From contig JACDQD010000003.1 in the NCBI GenBank assembly GCA_019843655.1, forward strand, positions 33,034,224-33,098,223: 64,000 nucleotides of DNA, read 5' to 3'. Shown here piece after piece: positions 52,224 to 64,000 of the stretch. Within the stretch, counting starts at the first letter, position 1, and each line of letters opens with the position of its first letter. The position numbers and the translations under genes are program-made. The stretch comes from Lethocerus indicus. Lineage: Eukaryota; Arthropoda; Insecta; Hemiptera; Belostomatidae. The notes under the pieces are model-generated. The model saw only the letters and a program-made list of their open reading frames with translations. It ran no database searches and was not told the DNA's origin.

Positions 52224-52241
52224 AACATTAAAAATAATGTT
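52224..52241. repeat. Short perfect hairpin in CpG-poor stretch
   Basis: AACATTA (52,224-52,230) and TAATGTT (52,235-52,241) pair around a 4-nt loop. The following 230 nt to about 52,470 have only about five CpGs and could be a conserved non-coding element. No motif cluster stands out. Confidence 0.4.
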
Positions 52242-52616
52242 TAAAAGCGCCTTTGGATTTTACATTTGGTATACCGACTGAAACCCCCCTTTGGCCTCTA
52301 TTTCTACAAGGATTTTGGTTTACAGTTGCAAGCCACACACTTATAACTGAAACAGTGTATAGGCTCTGAAATGATGATAGCGATACAGTGGTTTTATGCA
52401 AAATATTTTTCTGTGGGTTTCTTGGTCTCTCTGATTTATGCTCTTTGCAGTTATGTCGGGGCCCCAGATTTGATTTAGCGTAATATCGCAATTCACCTTT
52501 CAGTTTCCCGCTCGTGTGTCGCCGGGACACGCGTGCGTTCCGAAAATCTCGACCGATTTTTCGATAAGAAAATGGCTGATCCCGCTTTAGGATCGTTTTT
52601 ACGACCCCGTACTATA

Positions 52617-52624
52617 TGACGTCA
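52617..52624. promoter_or_regulatory. Perfect CRE-type palindrome
   Basis: TGACGTCA, the fourth copy in the window, lying just after the CpG-poor stretch at 52.2-52.5 kb. Confidence 0.35.
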
Positions 52625-55600
52625 GGAATTTAATGGTCAGGAATAAAAAACCCTTTATCTGCGAATAGCGTTGTGTAAACAATATAACGACTGGAAGTAA
52701 CATTCGATTTAACATTGTACCAGTCAGCATGTTAATCGAACATACATCACTGTTTTACTCTGGTTTTATTATCCACCCGACTGTTGACTTATATTGATTT
52801 CGATCTATAAATCTCCGCGTATTGCGTTATGTCATTATGTCGGAATGGATTTTGATACTCGCCGTGATTATTCGGAATAACCTCCGAAAATATGCATCGC
52901 GTTCCTTGGGCCAAGAACAATGGACACGTCTCTCTTTTCGAGTTTTCTTATCGTTTGTATTAACTATTTTACGGGTCCTGGGTTTTAACTATGGTATTTG
53001 TTGTTGTTTGGTTGAGGATTATGGCTCCATTTAATCGACAGTTCGAATCGATTGTAAGGGGCATTTAAAATAACTCGACAAAAAACAAATCCCATTTTTT
53101 GTTTTTTAAATGAATTCGAACCTACCGCTTTTTCCACCTGTTGATGGCATGAATTCCACGCGTTTATTGTCGTACTTATTATTCCCCCGAAAATAGGGGC
53201 GAAAGGAGGAACGTACGGTGCCTCGCAGTCCCAGTTCTAAGTGTAGAATGTTTGGTTAAGTTGTTCTAATTGAGAGGAAGTGATGCCCCATTTATTTTGG
53301 AGGGCGGTCCGTCCGCCGAGCTCCTGCTGCAATCTTTAAACCCCCTCCGCTCCGCCCCCGTTGGCTTTACGAGCTCTCCTAAGTTTTACGAGCCTCCCCG
53401 ACGGGACGCACCCTCGGAGCTTTACCCTAAATTGGTTTAATTACTTTACCTTTAGAGGGTATTTTTTTTTTGGTGCGGGGACAAAGTCCCGGAATGGATG
53501 CGAGCACTCTGCCTTTTCAGCCTTTTACGCGCCCCCTACGTACAAATGTCCACTTCCCTCGTCTCTGTCGTTAACGCGCCTTTGTCTCGAAAAAAGTAAA
53601 TTAGAGTGATCGATAATGGACTTGAATGTATTATTTCGAGTTGACAGTCGGGTAAAAAAGAAAGAGACTTTATACGCAGAGCGGAATCTCGACAGATTTC
53701 TTCATCGCAAAGCGCACTGCCATGCCGACCTTTTTTTTCCTGCATTCCTCTGGTTCTTCGGTCCAAGAATCGTAAAACCGTAGTCTATGAGAATACGTCA
53801 GATAGTTACATTTTTATAGGTTCTATAAATTTAAAAGTGACTGATAGTTAAGAGACTGGCAAAATGTCAGGCCATTTGGAGAAGCACATATTCCTTTTAT
53901 TCTTTCTTTTATATCATTCAACTTAGTCCGATTTTTGTTGTCCTATATCTAAAAAGGAGGATTATTTTTTTCGTCTTATTTTCGGTTAATCCGAATTAGT
54001 TGAAAAAACGTGGTTTGTCTTTCAATATATTATCCCCGTTTTATTTTAGAAGATATTCTTATCGGTGTGTTTATATCAACAAATCATTAGTTCGTATTTC
54101 ATCGGAAATGTGAATTATATAATAAAGTTAGCCGAGAGTCGTTCTTTCTGTAACTTAATATTTTTCATTTATTGTTATCTTCTGATATTTATTCGGGTTG
54201 GACGTGACAACCCGATTCTGGAAGCGTGATATTTTCCGGTTACGCAACATTTCAGATGGCACCTAATAATAACGTCCTAGAACTCCAATAAAGAGGGCTC
54301 GAGATGAGATGAGATCGTCGCCAGTCGATTATCGACGACTGTCCGGTTCTCGGATCTACGTTTTATCTTTGCTTGCAAAATAACAGCGTATTCTGTGTAA
54401 AGTTTATTATGTTATCTCTACAATCTCTTGTGTTGTTTTATATTAAATTGGAACATCTGTAGATCTTGTGCGGGGGCTTAACGTTCTCAGAATTTCTATA
54501 TTTGAATTTCCGAGATAGAACTCTAATTACCGTTGAGAGATTTTTTTTTAAATTAATTGATCGTTGTTTTTTCCCGGAAGGAGTTAATTAAATTTATAGA
54601 AGTTTCTGCTACTTTCCACCCTCAGTTTCCAAGTGAGAGGAATAATATATATAGCTAAGAAAATTAAGTTTAATTGAATTCAACATTATTTGAACATTTA
54701 ACTAAATAAAGCGGGTCATTGACAAATAAGTGTCTTCTCGTTACAGTAGTCTGCGTAATTGAATATTGAGAAAATTAGAAACTAGAAAACGTCTAGATAT
54801 TCACTGCTTAAAACATGTCGCTGTCTCGTGTAGGAAGGAATCAATTGCTGATAATATTGACAATATGTCTTGTGCCATACTAGCTGTTGTGATTCAACCG
54901 GCGTATTATTTGTGCTTGGAAGAATTGAGAGCTGAATTTAAAAAAATAGAAGTTTAAATTGGCTTTTCTTGTTTCTGTAGTTGTTTTGATGGGTACGTAG
55001 AAGGAAGTTGGTAAGGGCGAGGGTGGGGGGTGGTGAACGGGCTGGAATTGGAACCGGTTCCTCTCGTGCCTCGGAACGGTTTCCTCCTCCGTCTCCTCCG
55101 GTCTAACCCTAACCTGGATATCCTAGGGTCACCGGCCTCGTAATACGCGCGCTCAGTTTTTATTTCTCCCCGCGCTAACCTTTCCGCTCTAATCTAACTC
55201 TTTTGTGCGCCGCTCTCAGCTAACGCACTCTCAGTCCACCGGGATAAATTATCGGACACTGGATGTAATTATACTCCCAGATAATTTATATTATACTCCC
55301 GCCAATTTCTGTACTCGTGCAGACGTAATTCCCGAAAAAACAAAAATGCAACTGACCAAACGAACGCAAAACGGTTGAAAATGTACCGAACAAATTAACC
55401 TCATCAACTAATGCACGGGCGGAGCGGAGCGCATTGTGTAGCAACAATTACTTACTGCACGAACAATGAAATCCGTCCACTGTTAGCAAATGGAAAACAC
55501 GACAGGGTAGTATGAAATATACGACTAACTAATGAAGTAAAAGACAAACAAATAATCGAGCTAATATTTATAGATGCCCGATTGACAGAATAAATATTTT

Positions 55601-56962
55601 CCGCCCTTGTTTCCTGTTTTATGTGTTTCCGATAGGCATTGTATACGTAATAATACGTATTTACTTCACGTTTGTTTTCATGTTGTATCCCATACTTTAT
55701 ATTGATTCGCAATAGAATCGTTTCCGTTTACAGGAACGGTCGGCACAATAAACAGAAGTTTTGGTTACGATGATGAAAGCACAACAGAAACGATTATTGC
55801 GAATCGATGAAGTATCCGCGCGTTGGTGTTCCGTCCGACAATACTCGCTGAATTGAAACTTGTAATTTCCTTATGCGCCCGTCGTACGACGAAAAACTTG
55901 TGTACACAGTGAAAATATACAAACTGAATCAATGTTTGTTCTACCTTTCGAATTTGTACGTCTCGTGCTTCTTTCCCTCCACCCCCCCAGCCGCTTTTCT
56001 CATTTTATCTGCCAGCTGCTGCCAGTATCTTCACAAATATTGAAACAAAGGAATTTTTTCCGGGCATCCAAGGTCGTCGAAAACACCCGTTTTTCCTCCC
56101 TCCCTCCCCCTCTCTCTCATACACACACTCTGTGTTGTTTCTGAGAAATTCCAGTACCCCCCCCCGGAGGAATGACGTGCCGCGCTTCCTTATCCGGCTA
56201 TCTCATGAGGCCCCCCCCGAGTGTGACTCGGTTGAGTTCGGAGAAAATATTAATCTCCCGCTCTGTTTTCTGCCTCCAAACGGCTATTCGCCCGTAATGG
56301 TGAAGTCCGTTGGCATTCCTTCGGTCTCGGTAGGTTACGTTTCCGCTCTTTTAATGTTCCGATGGAAGTTCTCATTTCCGATCGGTCCGCATTCGGTCCA
56401 CGGGTTTATACCGCTTCTGATCATTGCGCGGTAAGTGGCTGCATAAATTGCCGAGTGGATTTGGCAGTTTAGTTCTTTATTCCCGTTCTCAGTTATTTTT
56501 TCTGCAAGATTTATTTCTCTCGCTTGCGTAAGGCTATTGCTGATTACAGCGAATACATTATTTTTTATTAATATGCAACCCACCCTACATTTATATACCG
56601 GAGTATTACGACTAAATATACTTGTATATTGTTCGCAATGTTGTCGTAAAGTTACGTAATAAAAACCCGGGAACTTGGATAGTTTTCAGTGCCCAGAACG
56701 GCCGCTACAGAGAACGAATATTTGTTGCCCGTATTCAGAGATTGTTACAGCCTATTACGAGGGGGGCCGGTTGTCTAACGGGTCCTGGGTTTGAGTTCAT
56801 TCAAGTTCCGTTACTGGATTGTTTCCAAAGGCGGGGTTCGTTCGGCCAGTGTTGTGGTCCGTGATGTGTATAGGGCGAAAAGACCGTGAATTTGGCCAAA
56901 TTCCCAGTTCAAGAGTTGCACTAATATTTTATTTATAATCCCCCCCCCTCACTGTCACCCTT

Positions 56963-57000
56963 TATACTTATATATATACATACATATATATAATATATGT
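56963..57000. repeat. Imperfect (TA)n microsatellite
   Basis: TA-rich array interrupted by CATACA and AAT. Confidence 0.85.
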
Positions 57001-58303
57001 ACACACTCAGGGGCGCAATTATAAGCCCCTTATTTACGTTTTCGGCTCCGGCCCAGACTTGGTTTTCGGCTCTAATTCGGGACGACACAAATAGGCCAAA
57101 TGGGATTTCACTTTGCTTCTATTCGCTCGAATTAAAACCTAAGTATGTGTTGTAGAATGCGATAAATAATAATTATTTAATAGTTAGTCGTCGGGCAGCA
57201 CTTTTAGATTCAAATTTGCAACACGTCAAAAAGAAATATTGAAATTTTAATTCTCAGATAACTCCAGGAGACTAGAATATTTTTCAAGTGTTTCTAATTT
57301 GATAGTTCTACTTGCTTTTCTGATTAACTGGTTGATTATTGTGTAGAAATATATCTGAGAGTTTACTCTCCTTTGGAATATTCCAGTTTCATAAATTGCA
57401 CTCTACATAACGGAAAATCTAGGGGTTGGTCTATACGGCGATATATTAAGGAGAATTTTACAATTTATTGTACGCGAGTGAACACAATTTAAGTACTTGT
57501 TTTCATTTTGGGGTATCTTTTCGAGGAATATTTCCTAGTTTATAGCCGCATTATAGAGCGTGCGTTGGCCATAACTCCGATAAACCGGAATCGGTACGAT
57601 GGGGAGAAACCTTTCTTTTCGAGGGGTACTCGTTTCGGTTCAAATATTGTTAGCAAATCTGGACGAAAAGTATCTTTTGGAAGCTTGTAAAATTATTATT
57701 CCCCTCATTATCATCAAATCACCCTGGTATTTTATATATTGTATAAATTCGCAGATAATGTATCTGCGTTCTGGCTTAGTTGTATCTAAAAATCATGGCC
57801 GTGAATTAATTATTCTGGCTGACCGCCGGTTATAAATACCGTCCTTCCTGTAGTATTGCAGTTATTTTTTATTGCACAGAGATAGAAATATATGTATTAT
57901 AATTATTTTAATCGAAAAATTTAATCTCAGTTGAAATTCGTTGACTAATGCCTATTCTGCAGTCGGGGCTCAACCTTGTTTGTGTATCAGCGTATCTGAA
58001 AATCGGAGCCCAGGAATTAGGCGTTCTGGGCGGTTATAAATGTGATCTTCCGGCGGATATAAATATTTCCTTGGTTGAAAAATTCTATCGCGGTCCACCC
58101 GCTTATATTAAAACTGAGCTTTCAAAAAAAATTCTCCCCTCTCCCCACATCGTATAATGCACGGAAAGCAAAACTTTCAACGCAGAAATTAATTTACCCA
58201 CTCTAACTGGCAGTTAAATTTTATTTTAATGCCCCCGGCATTGTGTCCCTATGTATAAATTTTATAGATTAAGATAATATGTTTTCGTACTAGTTTTTTC
58301 ATA

Positions 58304-58381
58304 TTTCTGACAGTTTTGTTTCTTTTCTCTGTTTCAGGTATGTTGCAAAGTTATTAATAGAGCCCGGCCACTTTTATTAAG
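58304..58381 (+). other. Candidate recursive splice site with 44-nt RS-exon
   Basis: A long, almost pure pyrimidine tract ends CTCTGTTTCAG (AG at 58,336-58,337), followed immediately by the donor GTATGT. A good branch-point-like TTCTGAC lies about 25-30 nt upstream of the AG. A second donor, AAG|GTAAAT, lies at 58,381|58,382 and defines a 44-nt recursive-splice exon (58,338-58,381), exactly the size of the one at 20.9 kb. Its frame 0 is open and the other two frames contain stops. The motif elements are seen directly. Use as a ratchet point in the intron after the 40.6 kb exon is inference. An ordinary 44-nt cassette exon is the main alternative. Confidence 0.55.
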
Positions 58382-59369
58382 GTAAATCTCAATAATATTA
58401 TGGCAGTATTTTTCTCAGGTTAAAAAAACGAACAGAACTGGAATTATTATTTTTTACAGAGCAGATATATTGGGAAAATATGCGCGTTTAGAATTCTGTG
58501 CGATATTCCTGTAATTATAGTCTTAATTAATTGTTTAAAGAATTTCACGTGTTAAACTTTCCCGGTTTACGTTCCCCGCGCACCAGATCCCTAAAACGCG
58601 GATCGGACCGTAAAGCGGCGAATTGCAAAGTGTTTACCGTCTGGCTGTTCTGATACTTTTTAGACTTGAGTTCATGGTAGAATCGGTTTTAAGTTCATTG
58701 CATATTGTATAAGGGGCTAATTAATCTTAGCCGGCGAAGGTTAAATTAATTAATGCTGAAGGAGGAATACCGGTTTGAATTTAGAAGTAAACACAGGGGC
58801 GAAGGGTTTGAGGATTTCTATTTTACACTCACCCTGCACTCTGGGGCACGAATTTTATTCCTTTAATAAACTTTCAATTGATTAAACAAAAAATAATTTC
58901 GGTCTGATTATTTGGTTATTATTGCTCGCATTCAATTCCTAGTGGTAACAGATGATTTCTTATTCCGTTTTTTTTTTAATTATCTACTGCGGTATTAAAT
59001 CCACAGTTTTCATATTATATGTTATGTCCGTCGTAAAAGAGGCTAAAGAATTGTTCGACGGTTTTTCTTTGTCAGTTCATTCTCTGTGTGAATGTTTAGG
59101 CATGTCTGATGATGGTTGGGTTTGTACCACTGGACTAGGATTGTGGGTGATCCTGTTTGTGAAATTTGTTATATTCTTGAAGTTAAAAACCTAAATACGT
59201 TGAATGTTAATTGCAATATAAAACAAGAGCTTCGACAACCACCCAACAACAGTAACAGAAGGTGACTCTCCTACGAGGTGGTATTTGATGATACACCGCT
59301 GGTCTAGTGCACCGGTATCGATTTAGCAATTAATAGTGGGGCTCCCTTTATTTGGCGTTGCCCGGGGCA

Positions 59370-59405
59370 AATGTCAGGTGTGTGTTAGTAATGTCGGCTG
59401 ACATT
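59370..59405. repeat. 8-bp hairpin AATGTCAG/CTGACATT
   Basis: Perfect arms at 59,370-59,377 and 59,398-59,405 with a 20-nt loop that itself contains AATGTCGG, a near copy of the left arm. It lies about 65 nt upstream of the weaker ratchet-like site at 59,470. Confidence 0.5.
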
Positions 59406-59433
59406 AGGAAGGGGACCCTCTTGGGGGGCCCCC

Positions 59434-59476
59434 CTTTTGTCCACACCGACGTCCCCACCCCCGCCCACAGGTAAAT
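59434..59476 (+). other. Possible recursive splice site, C-rich tract
   Basis: CCCCCGCCCACAG|GTAAAT places CAG (59,468-59,470) against a donor GTAAAT. The upstream tract is C-rich rather than T-rich and interrupted by purines, so U2AF binding would be weaker than at the 58.3 kb site. It lies only 1.1 kb downstream of that site. Confidence 0.3.
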
Positions 59477-60776
59477 GCCAGAGCGAGGCAAATGTTACAC
59501 TCCCCCTAATTAGGCCGCGCCCTGAGTATAATGAATAATTTAGGACATTTCATTCCCCCTATACTGCTCACGTTAAGTTAACCCAGCACGCGACAGTCGT
59601 TCCACTTCGCATTTAATTTAATAATAATAAAGACAATAGGTTTGTATTTAAATATAGATTGAAGCGCATAATCGCCCACAGACCTGAAAAATGCGAGAAC
59701 TCACTAAGTATTTATTATTTTTAACATAATTAAATATAATTTGTATAAGAACAATAAACAATCCCGAGCCTTGTCAGACGGGCTGTTGAGGGATAAACAG
59801 TAGTTAGTATAAAATAAACTAATATGGTCATGTGCTAACGCATGACGTTCTACAAAAATATTTTAGTCGAAAATATTTAGCTCTTTGTACTTTTCATTAA
59901 CTCCTAACTACGCGATACCGATGCTATCCAATTGCGGCCTTACGGTTGGTAATTCGACCGGTAATGTACGTAGTTACAGTGACGCAATATATGCCGGTTG
60001 TAATCAGTGTCATTACAGCGGTGTACGGTCGCTACCGACGGAATTGAAGGGGCAACATAGTGACAATCTCGAAATTCCTTCCATTCGCAACATGCACTAC
60101 TGTGTATTGGTGGCCGCCGGCAAATTTGTTCTCTGAAGAAATTCTATTTTATTCAACAATAACGGACCGAAATAGGTTTTTGATAGTCTCGCACTGTGTT
60201 GTTAGCGACTCTGAAAAACCTATGCGATCTCGCAACGAGAGGTATTTGCATTCCACTCCAGTTTGCGAAACGTTTAGTTGTTACGTTCGCAGCCGCGGAA
60301 TGTGTTCGCACAAATTAAATCCAACATCGGAATTCTCGGACGGTTTCCACATATTTCTTATTTTCATAATATTTGCTCGTACATCGTTATATCCTTGAAA
60401 CAACAAATTGGATAATAATTTTCTAAATTCAATCGAATTGCCAATTGCCCTATTAACAAATTTAATCGAGGTTCTCGTGTATACTTTTTATTATCCTCCT
60501 TTTGGGAATATTAGAAAAATATTTTTTGATCTGTCACGTCAAGTATAATCCGTGTTAAAAGCTGTCGACGAGTTGCGTTTTGTAGTCTAAAATTTAGAGA
60601 GGGGAAAAAAATTTGAAATCGGCTTCATTCAGTGCCCGTAAGCGGGTATTATGCGCGGTCGGTTGAATATGGTAATGCTAAGAAAATATGTCTATTGAGA
60701 GAGAAATGTGGCTGTTGAATAAGCCCCGAGAATAAGTTTTTACTGGGGCCGCCGCGCCTTCCCTAATTTTCTTCAC

Positions 60777-60794
60777 TTCTCTCTCTCTCTCTCT
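60777..60794. repeat. (TC)n microsatellite
   Basis: About nine perfect TC units. Confidence 0.9.
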
Positions 60795-61334
60795 GGATTT
60801 TTCCTCTCCGAATACTGGGACTTATTTCAAATCTCTCTGTAGGACTTCGCCCGAATCTCCTGTTTTAGTTCTTGCAATTTGTTTTCTCGCAAGTTTTTCT
60901 CGCTGCAGTTTTTCGGTTTCGAGTTTGAGGCTCGGTTGTCGCGCCGTTCTTCCGGGTTTACCCAAACTTTTAGCTATATGTTAATATTAGATGATCTGTT
61001 AATAGTTATCGTTCGGACGGTGTCGAGAAGCGTCGGCGTTGTCATCTTATTGTCCCAATGTGGTATTTATGTCGAGCTTCATGTTGTAAATAGGAACGCC
61101 GGGGCGCGGGTTCGGCAAAAAGGCGGTACTTCGTGAAATGTTTTACTCGTTTTTCCTCAAAGTGGGGTCGGGAGCTTAAGTTTCGCGGAAAGTGGTCGGA
61201 GGTTTTAGCCCTTGGGGGGGGGGATGGAGGGTTCTTCTCCACATCAAAGAGATAAAATATCGGCGAGGCCCCCCCTAGCTTAATTCGGCGATTCGAATTC
61301 CGGGTCCGAAGCGTCGGCCGAAACTTTTCCATTA

Positions 61335-61347
61335 GGGGGGGGGGGGG
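61335..61347. repeat. G13 homopolymer
   Basis: Thirteen consecutive G residues. A second G run of about ten lies near 61,216-61,225. Length in the assembly may be unreliable. Confidence 0.9.
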
Positions 61348-63887
61348 AAGAGGGCCAGTTTTTCCTTCTACGAATGCTCCAACAATGATGAGATCTCCGC
61401 CTCCGCCGAACTTCGTTCCTATTCGAAGTGTGAATGAATTGCCGGTTGGGAAGGGGAGGGCTTCGCCGTCCCATTTTTTCGATTTTCCCAAACACTCAAT
61501 TAGGGTTCGGTTGTCCGCTTGTTCGGCCGGATCACGGACTTCAAATCGCGATTCAATTTTTACCGCCGTGCGCTATCGCCATTTCAGGACGTCCCCAGTG
61601 TTTTAATTTGCGAGCGAAACACTAATTATTTTCTGTTCTGAAATAGGCGGCGCTGGCCCATTGTTCGGCGCGTTCCAAAAAAATGTGTTCCTTCGACTGG
61701 TGATATTCGGGCCGAAAGCAGAGACGCGGGGACACAAGAAAAGGGGGGGCCCTATTTCTGCTTCGGAGGATCGTATAACTTTTAATCAAAGTCTCTGAAG
61801 GGAGCCGCCCGCCGGCAAGGGTGGTGGAGCGGGCTCTCCGAAAAGAAAAGGTTTTTTTCTCTCTCTCCGCGATGAAAAATCGCGATAATTGCGAATTTCT
61901 GTCCTAATTATGCGTTCTGCATTTAATATCGGAGAAACCTTTAATAAAGGGCCCCGCTGTGTATTGACGGGCGTCGATGAATGGAATGGCGGAGAGAGGG
62001 AGGCTAAGATTGTAAATATCAAAAGGGAAAAAAGCTCGGTTACATTCCACGAGAGAAATTTCATTACTTCCTGGCAAATATTACGTAATATTTCTTTTTA
62101 TAAATATCTCTGAGGAGTATTATTTTTCTTTCGTTGTTATTATTATTTCTTTATTTTTTCCGTTCCGGCTCTCTGAAGAAATATCGCCGAATCTTGCCAA
62201 TATTTCGAATGTTTTTTATATTATACCTATAAATAGGAAAATGCGCTTTTCCGTATAATAGATATATAATAGATCCGGTTGACCGTGATCACCTTTGGTC
62301 CGAAGGGGGAAGTTATAAATAATACGTCCGAGTGTGGGAATCGGCCTTCTGTCCGGTCGTTTAACTTTGGTCGAGTCTTCTTTGAAAAATAATTTCTTAT
62401 CTGCGCATTAATTTAATATAGAGGAAGAACTTTATGTAACCTGGCGTCGTTCGTTCCTGCCGCCGCCTCCTCCGGTTAATAATGTTATTCTAATTATCGC
62501 CGCCCTAATAACTTCCATCGTAAAAACCGAGCGTTCCCCTCACTTCTTTCCTCTCAGTCTGTACAGTTTTTCCCCGAAATTTCATTTCTTCGGTAATTTT
62601 GTCGTTTGCCGATTAACTATTTCGGCGTGTACCCGGTGTTTTTAAATATTAAATTCTATAGCGATGGCTCAGAGATTGTTATATTTCTCCTGTCGATGCT
62701 TTTTCTCACTGACGACTTTTCGCAAAGTAAAATTATGCGAAATTAAATTAAATGTTCTTCGATTCTTTATCGGCGAGAAAAGTTTTTGTACTGCCCCTGT
62801 CCAATCAGTTCCACAGCTGCTTTCATAATGTAACCAAGTAACGGATCTTCAGGCGATTTAAGAAAATTGGAAATACGGAAATTCTATACGATTGGCAAAC
62901 ATTCCCGTTAGGTTGAGGTCTAAATGAGATTGATAAATCCAAAAATAGGAGAACGAATAAACACCGCATTTATGTACGGAAGGTTGGTAAATCACCGACG
63001 CATTGATACTAGCAAATTGTAACCAAATAAATCATTACGGTCTCGACCGCAAGTTTGTATTTGATTAAATGATGTGATACAGCAGCTGAGGATTTACACG
63101 TGCTGAATAAAGGTATTCGTTCATTAACAAACTGCGTAATACCAAACATTTTCGGTTGGACGAGCCCGAAAGGGAACAACCGTTTATGCCTGCTCCGTAT
63201 TTTCTGTCATGTTATATATATTACACTTCAACGAGAAACGAAAGGGATCATTTTTCTACAGAACTGACTATAATATTTTGTGTAAAGCTTGGTTTCGGCC
63301 TCGGAACCGAAACGAAATTGTGTTTTATCTGTTCGCCCTAGCCGAGAGCGTCCCGATGATAATGTATAGGCGGGCGCCTGGTTTTAGATAAGGTTGTGTG
63401 CGACATATCAGTTATTGCTTATGATGCCTCAGTCCGGCTCTTTATTAGGCGTTGTTGGGCAAGCAAGCCCGTGGGCGGTGGACCGAAAACAAAATAAAAA
63501 AGCCTCTTCCGTTTTTCTTTCCAGTCGGCTCGGAATTGCCTCGGGGGGGCCCTTTGCATATTTTCCACCCCTCGTTCGCAGTTCCTCTTGTCCGTTGGCA
63601 TTTTGTTGTTCCCCTTATATTTTAGGGTTATACGATTTAATCAAAATTTCTTATTTTAGCAGCGAATTAGTTGGAATTTTTCAGTCCGCAATTCTATGTA
63701 ATTTCCGACTGGCAAATCGAAAGCTTGGCTTATATCCGTAACCTTGTTGAACAATGTAGTGAATTTCATTGAATGAATTTAATTATACAGAAGAAGGTCA
63801 ATTTGTAGGATGAATTGAAACAGATTTATTTGATTGTATTTTGCCTAATGTTAGTATTATTGCTGACTAGTGTAACCAAATTTTGTC

Positions 63888-63920
63888 GGGTTAAAAACCC
63901 GCACGTAGTGGGTTTCTAAG
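63888..63920. repeat. Imperfect hairpin around AAACCC/GGGTTT
   Basis: AAACCC (63,895-63,900) pairs with GGGTTT (63,910-63,915), with imperfect pairing continuing outward to GTTA and TAAG. The left arm resembles the start of the 32-nt repeat unit at 18,918 (TTAAAACCCGC), but the match is too short to claim homology. Confidence 0.4.
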
Positions 63921-64000
63921 TAGGAGTTGGAGACATTTTTAAAAACTGGTTTGTGTAGAATTTGTACCCAAGGGAGAATACAAGTGGCGCGTACTTCCCT

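Larger units (their letters stand above)
40896..64000 (+). other. Putative first intron (5' part), no other gene recognised
   Basis: If the donor at 40,896 is used, this region is the start of a long + strand intron that continues past the window. No coding exon is supportable. Acceptor-like sequences at 46,124, 50,245, 55,990 and 62,556 are not followed by an open exon with a good donor. The region holds GA/CT and CCCT microsatellites, perfect CRE palindromes at 41.8 and 52.6 kb, several POU octamers, a CpG-poor stretch near 52.2-52.5 kb, and one strong and one weaker ratchet-type splice site at 58.3 and 59.5 kb. Confidence 0.45.

Noticed and set aside
55963..55991. Strong acceptor-like tract ending CCCCCCCAG at 55,990
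   Set aside because: No convincing donor or conserved-looking reading frame follows. Similar isolated acceptors at 46,124 and 62,556 were rejected for the same reason.
59330..59480. Possible shared element with 26,400-26,550, since both contain GCTGACATT followed by purines and a GGGACCC/GGGATCCC-like block
   Set aside because: The shared blocks are short and the surrounding sequence does not align convincingly by eye.
61042..61491. 149-codon minus-strand open frame
   Set aside because: Proline- and arginine-rich translation of G/C homopolymer DNA, with no recognisable motif.

Overview
This window looks like non-coding DNA from a large animal nuclear genome, most plausibly an invertebrate and perhaps an arthropod. 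In 64 kb no long open reading frame holds a recognisable protein domain. There is no operon-like packing, and I found no rRNA, tRNA, CRISPR array, or transposase or reverse-transcriptase fragment. The sequence is moderately AT-rich, keeps CpG dinucleotides through most of its length, and carries GA/CT microsatellites and homopolymer G or C runs. The species cannot be fixed from the sequence alone.

The one gene piece I can support is a putative first coding exon on the + strand at 40,641-40,895. It encodes 85 residues with a nine-alanine run and ends at a good splice donor (ATG|GTGAGC). A GC-rich leader with G-quadruplex-type tracts and two short upstream ORFs precedes it. I do not recognise the protein. 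If the exon is real, everything from 40,896 to the end of the window is the start of a first intron longer than 23 kb.

The most interesting signal is a set of juxtaposed 3'/5' splice sites of the recursive-splicing ('ratchet') type, seen convincingly only on the + strand. Two are strong: 20,955|20,956 (TTTTGTTTCCAG|GTAAGC) and 58,337|58,338 (CTCTGTTTCAG|GTATGT). Each is followed by a second usable donor exactly 44 nt downstream, the layout of a recursive-splice exon. Two weaker candidates lie at 29,038|29,039 and 59,470|59,471. Together they suggest the window lies in very long + strand introns. The 20.9 kb site would require an additional promoter upstream of it, so the 40.6 kb exon would be an internal alternative first exon or belong to a second gene.

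Layout: 1-20.9 kb is non-coding, with a diverged ~200-nt dispersed repeat in two copies (8.0 and 15.1 kb) and a three-unit 32-nt tandem repeat (18.9 kb). 21-40.2 kb is non-coding, with a CpG-poor block carrying two perfect POU octamers and Sox-like sites (31.1-31.4 kb), a diverged tandem duplication with hairpins (33.1 kb), a 101-nt CT microsatellite (34.5 kb), and a hairpin flanked by 11-nt direct repeats (38.7 kb). 40.2-40.9 kb is the putative promoter and first exon. 40.9-64 kb is the putative first intron.
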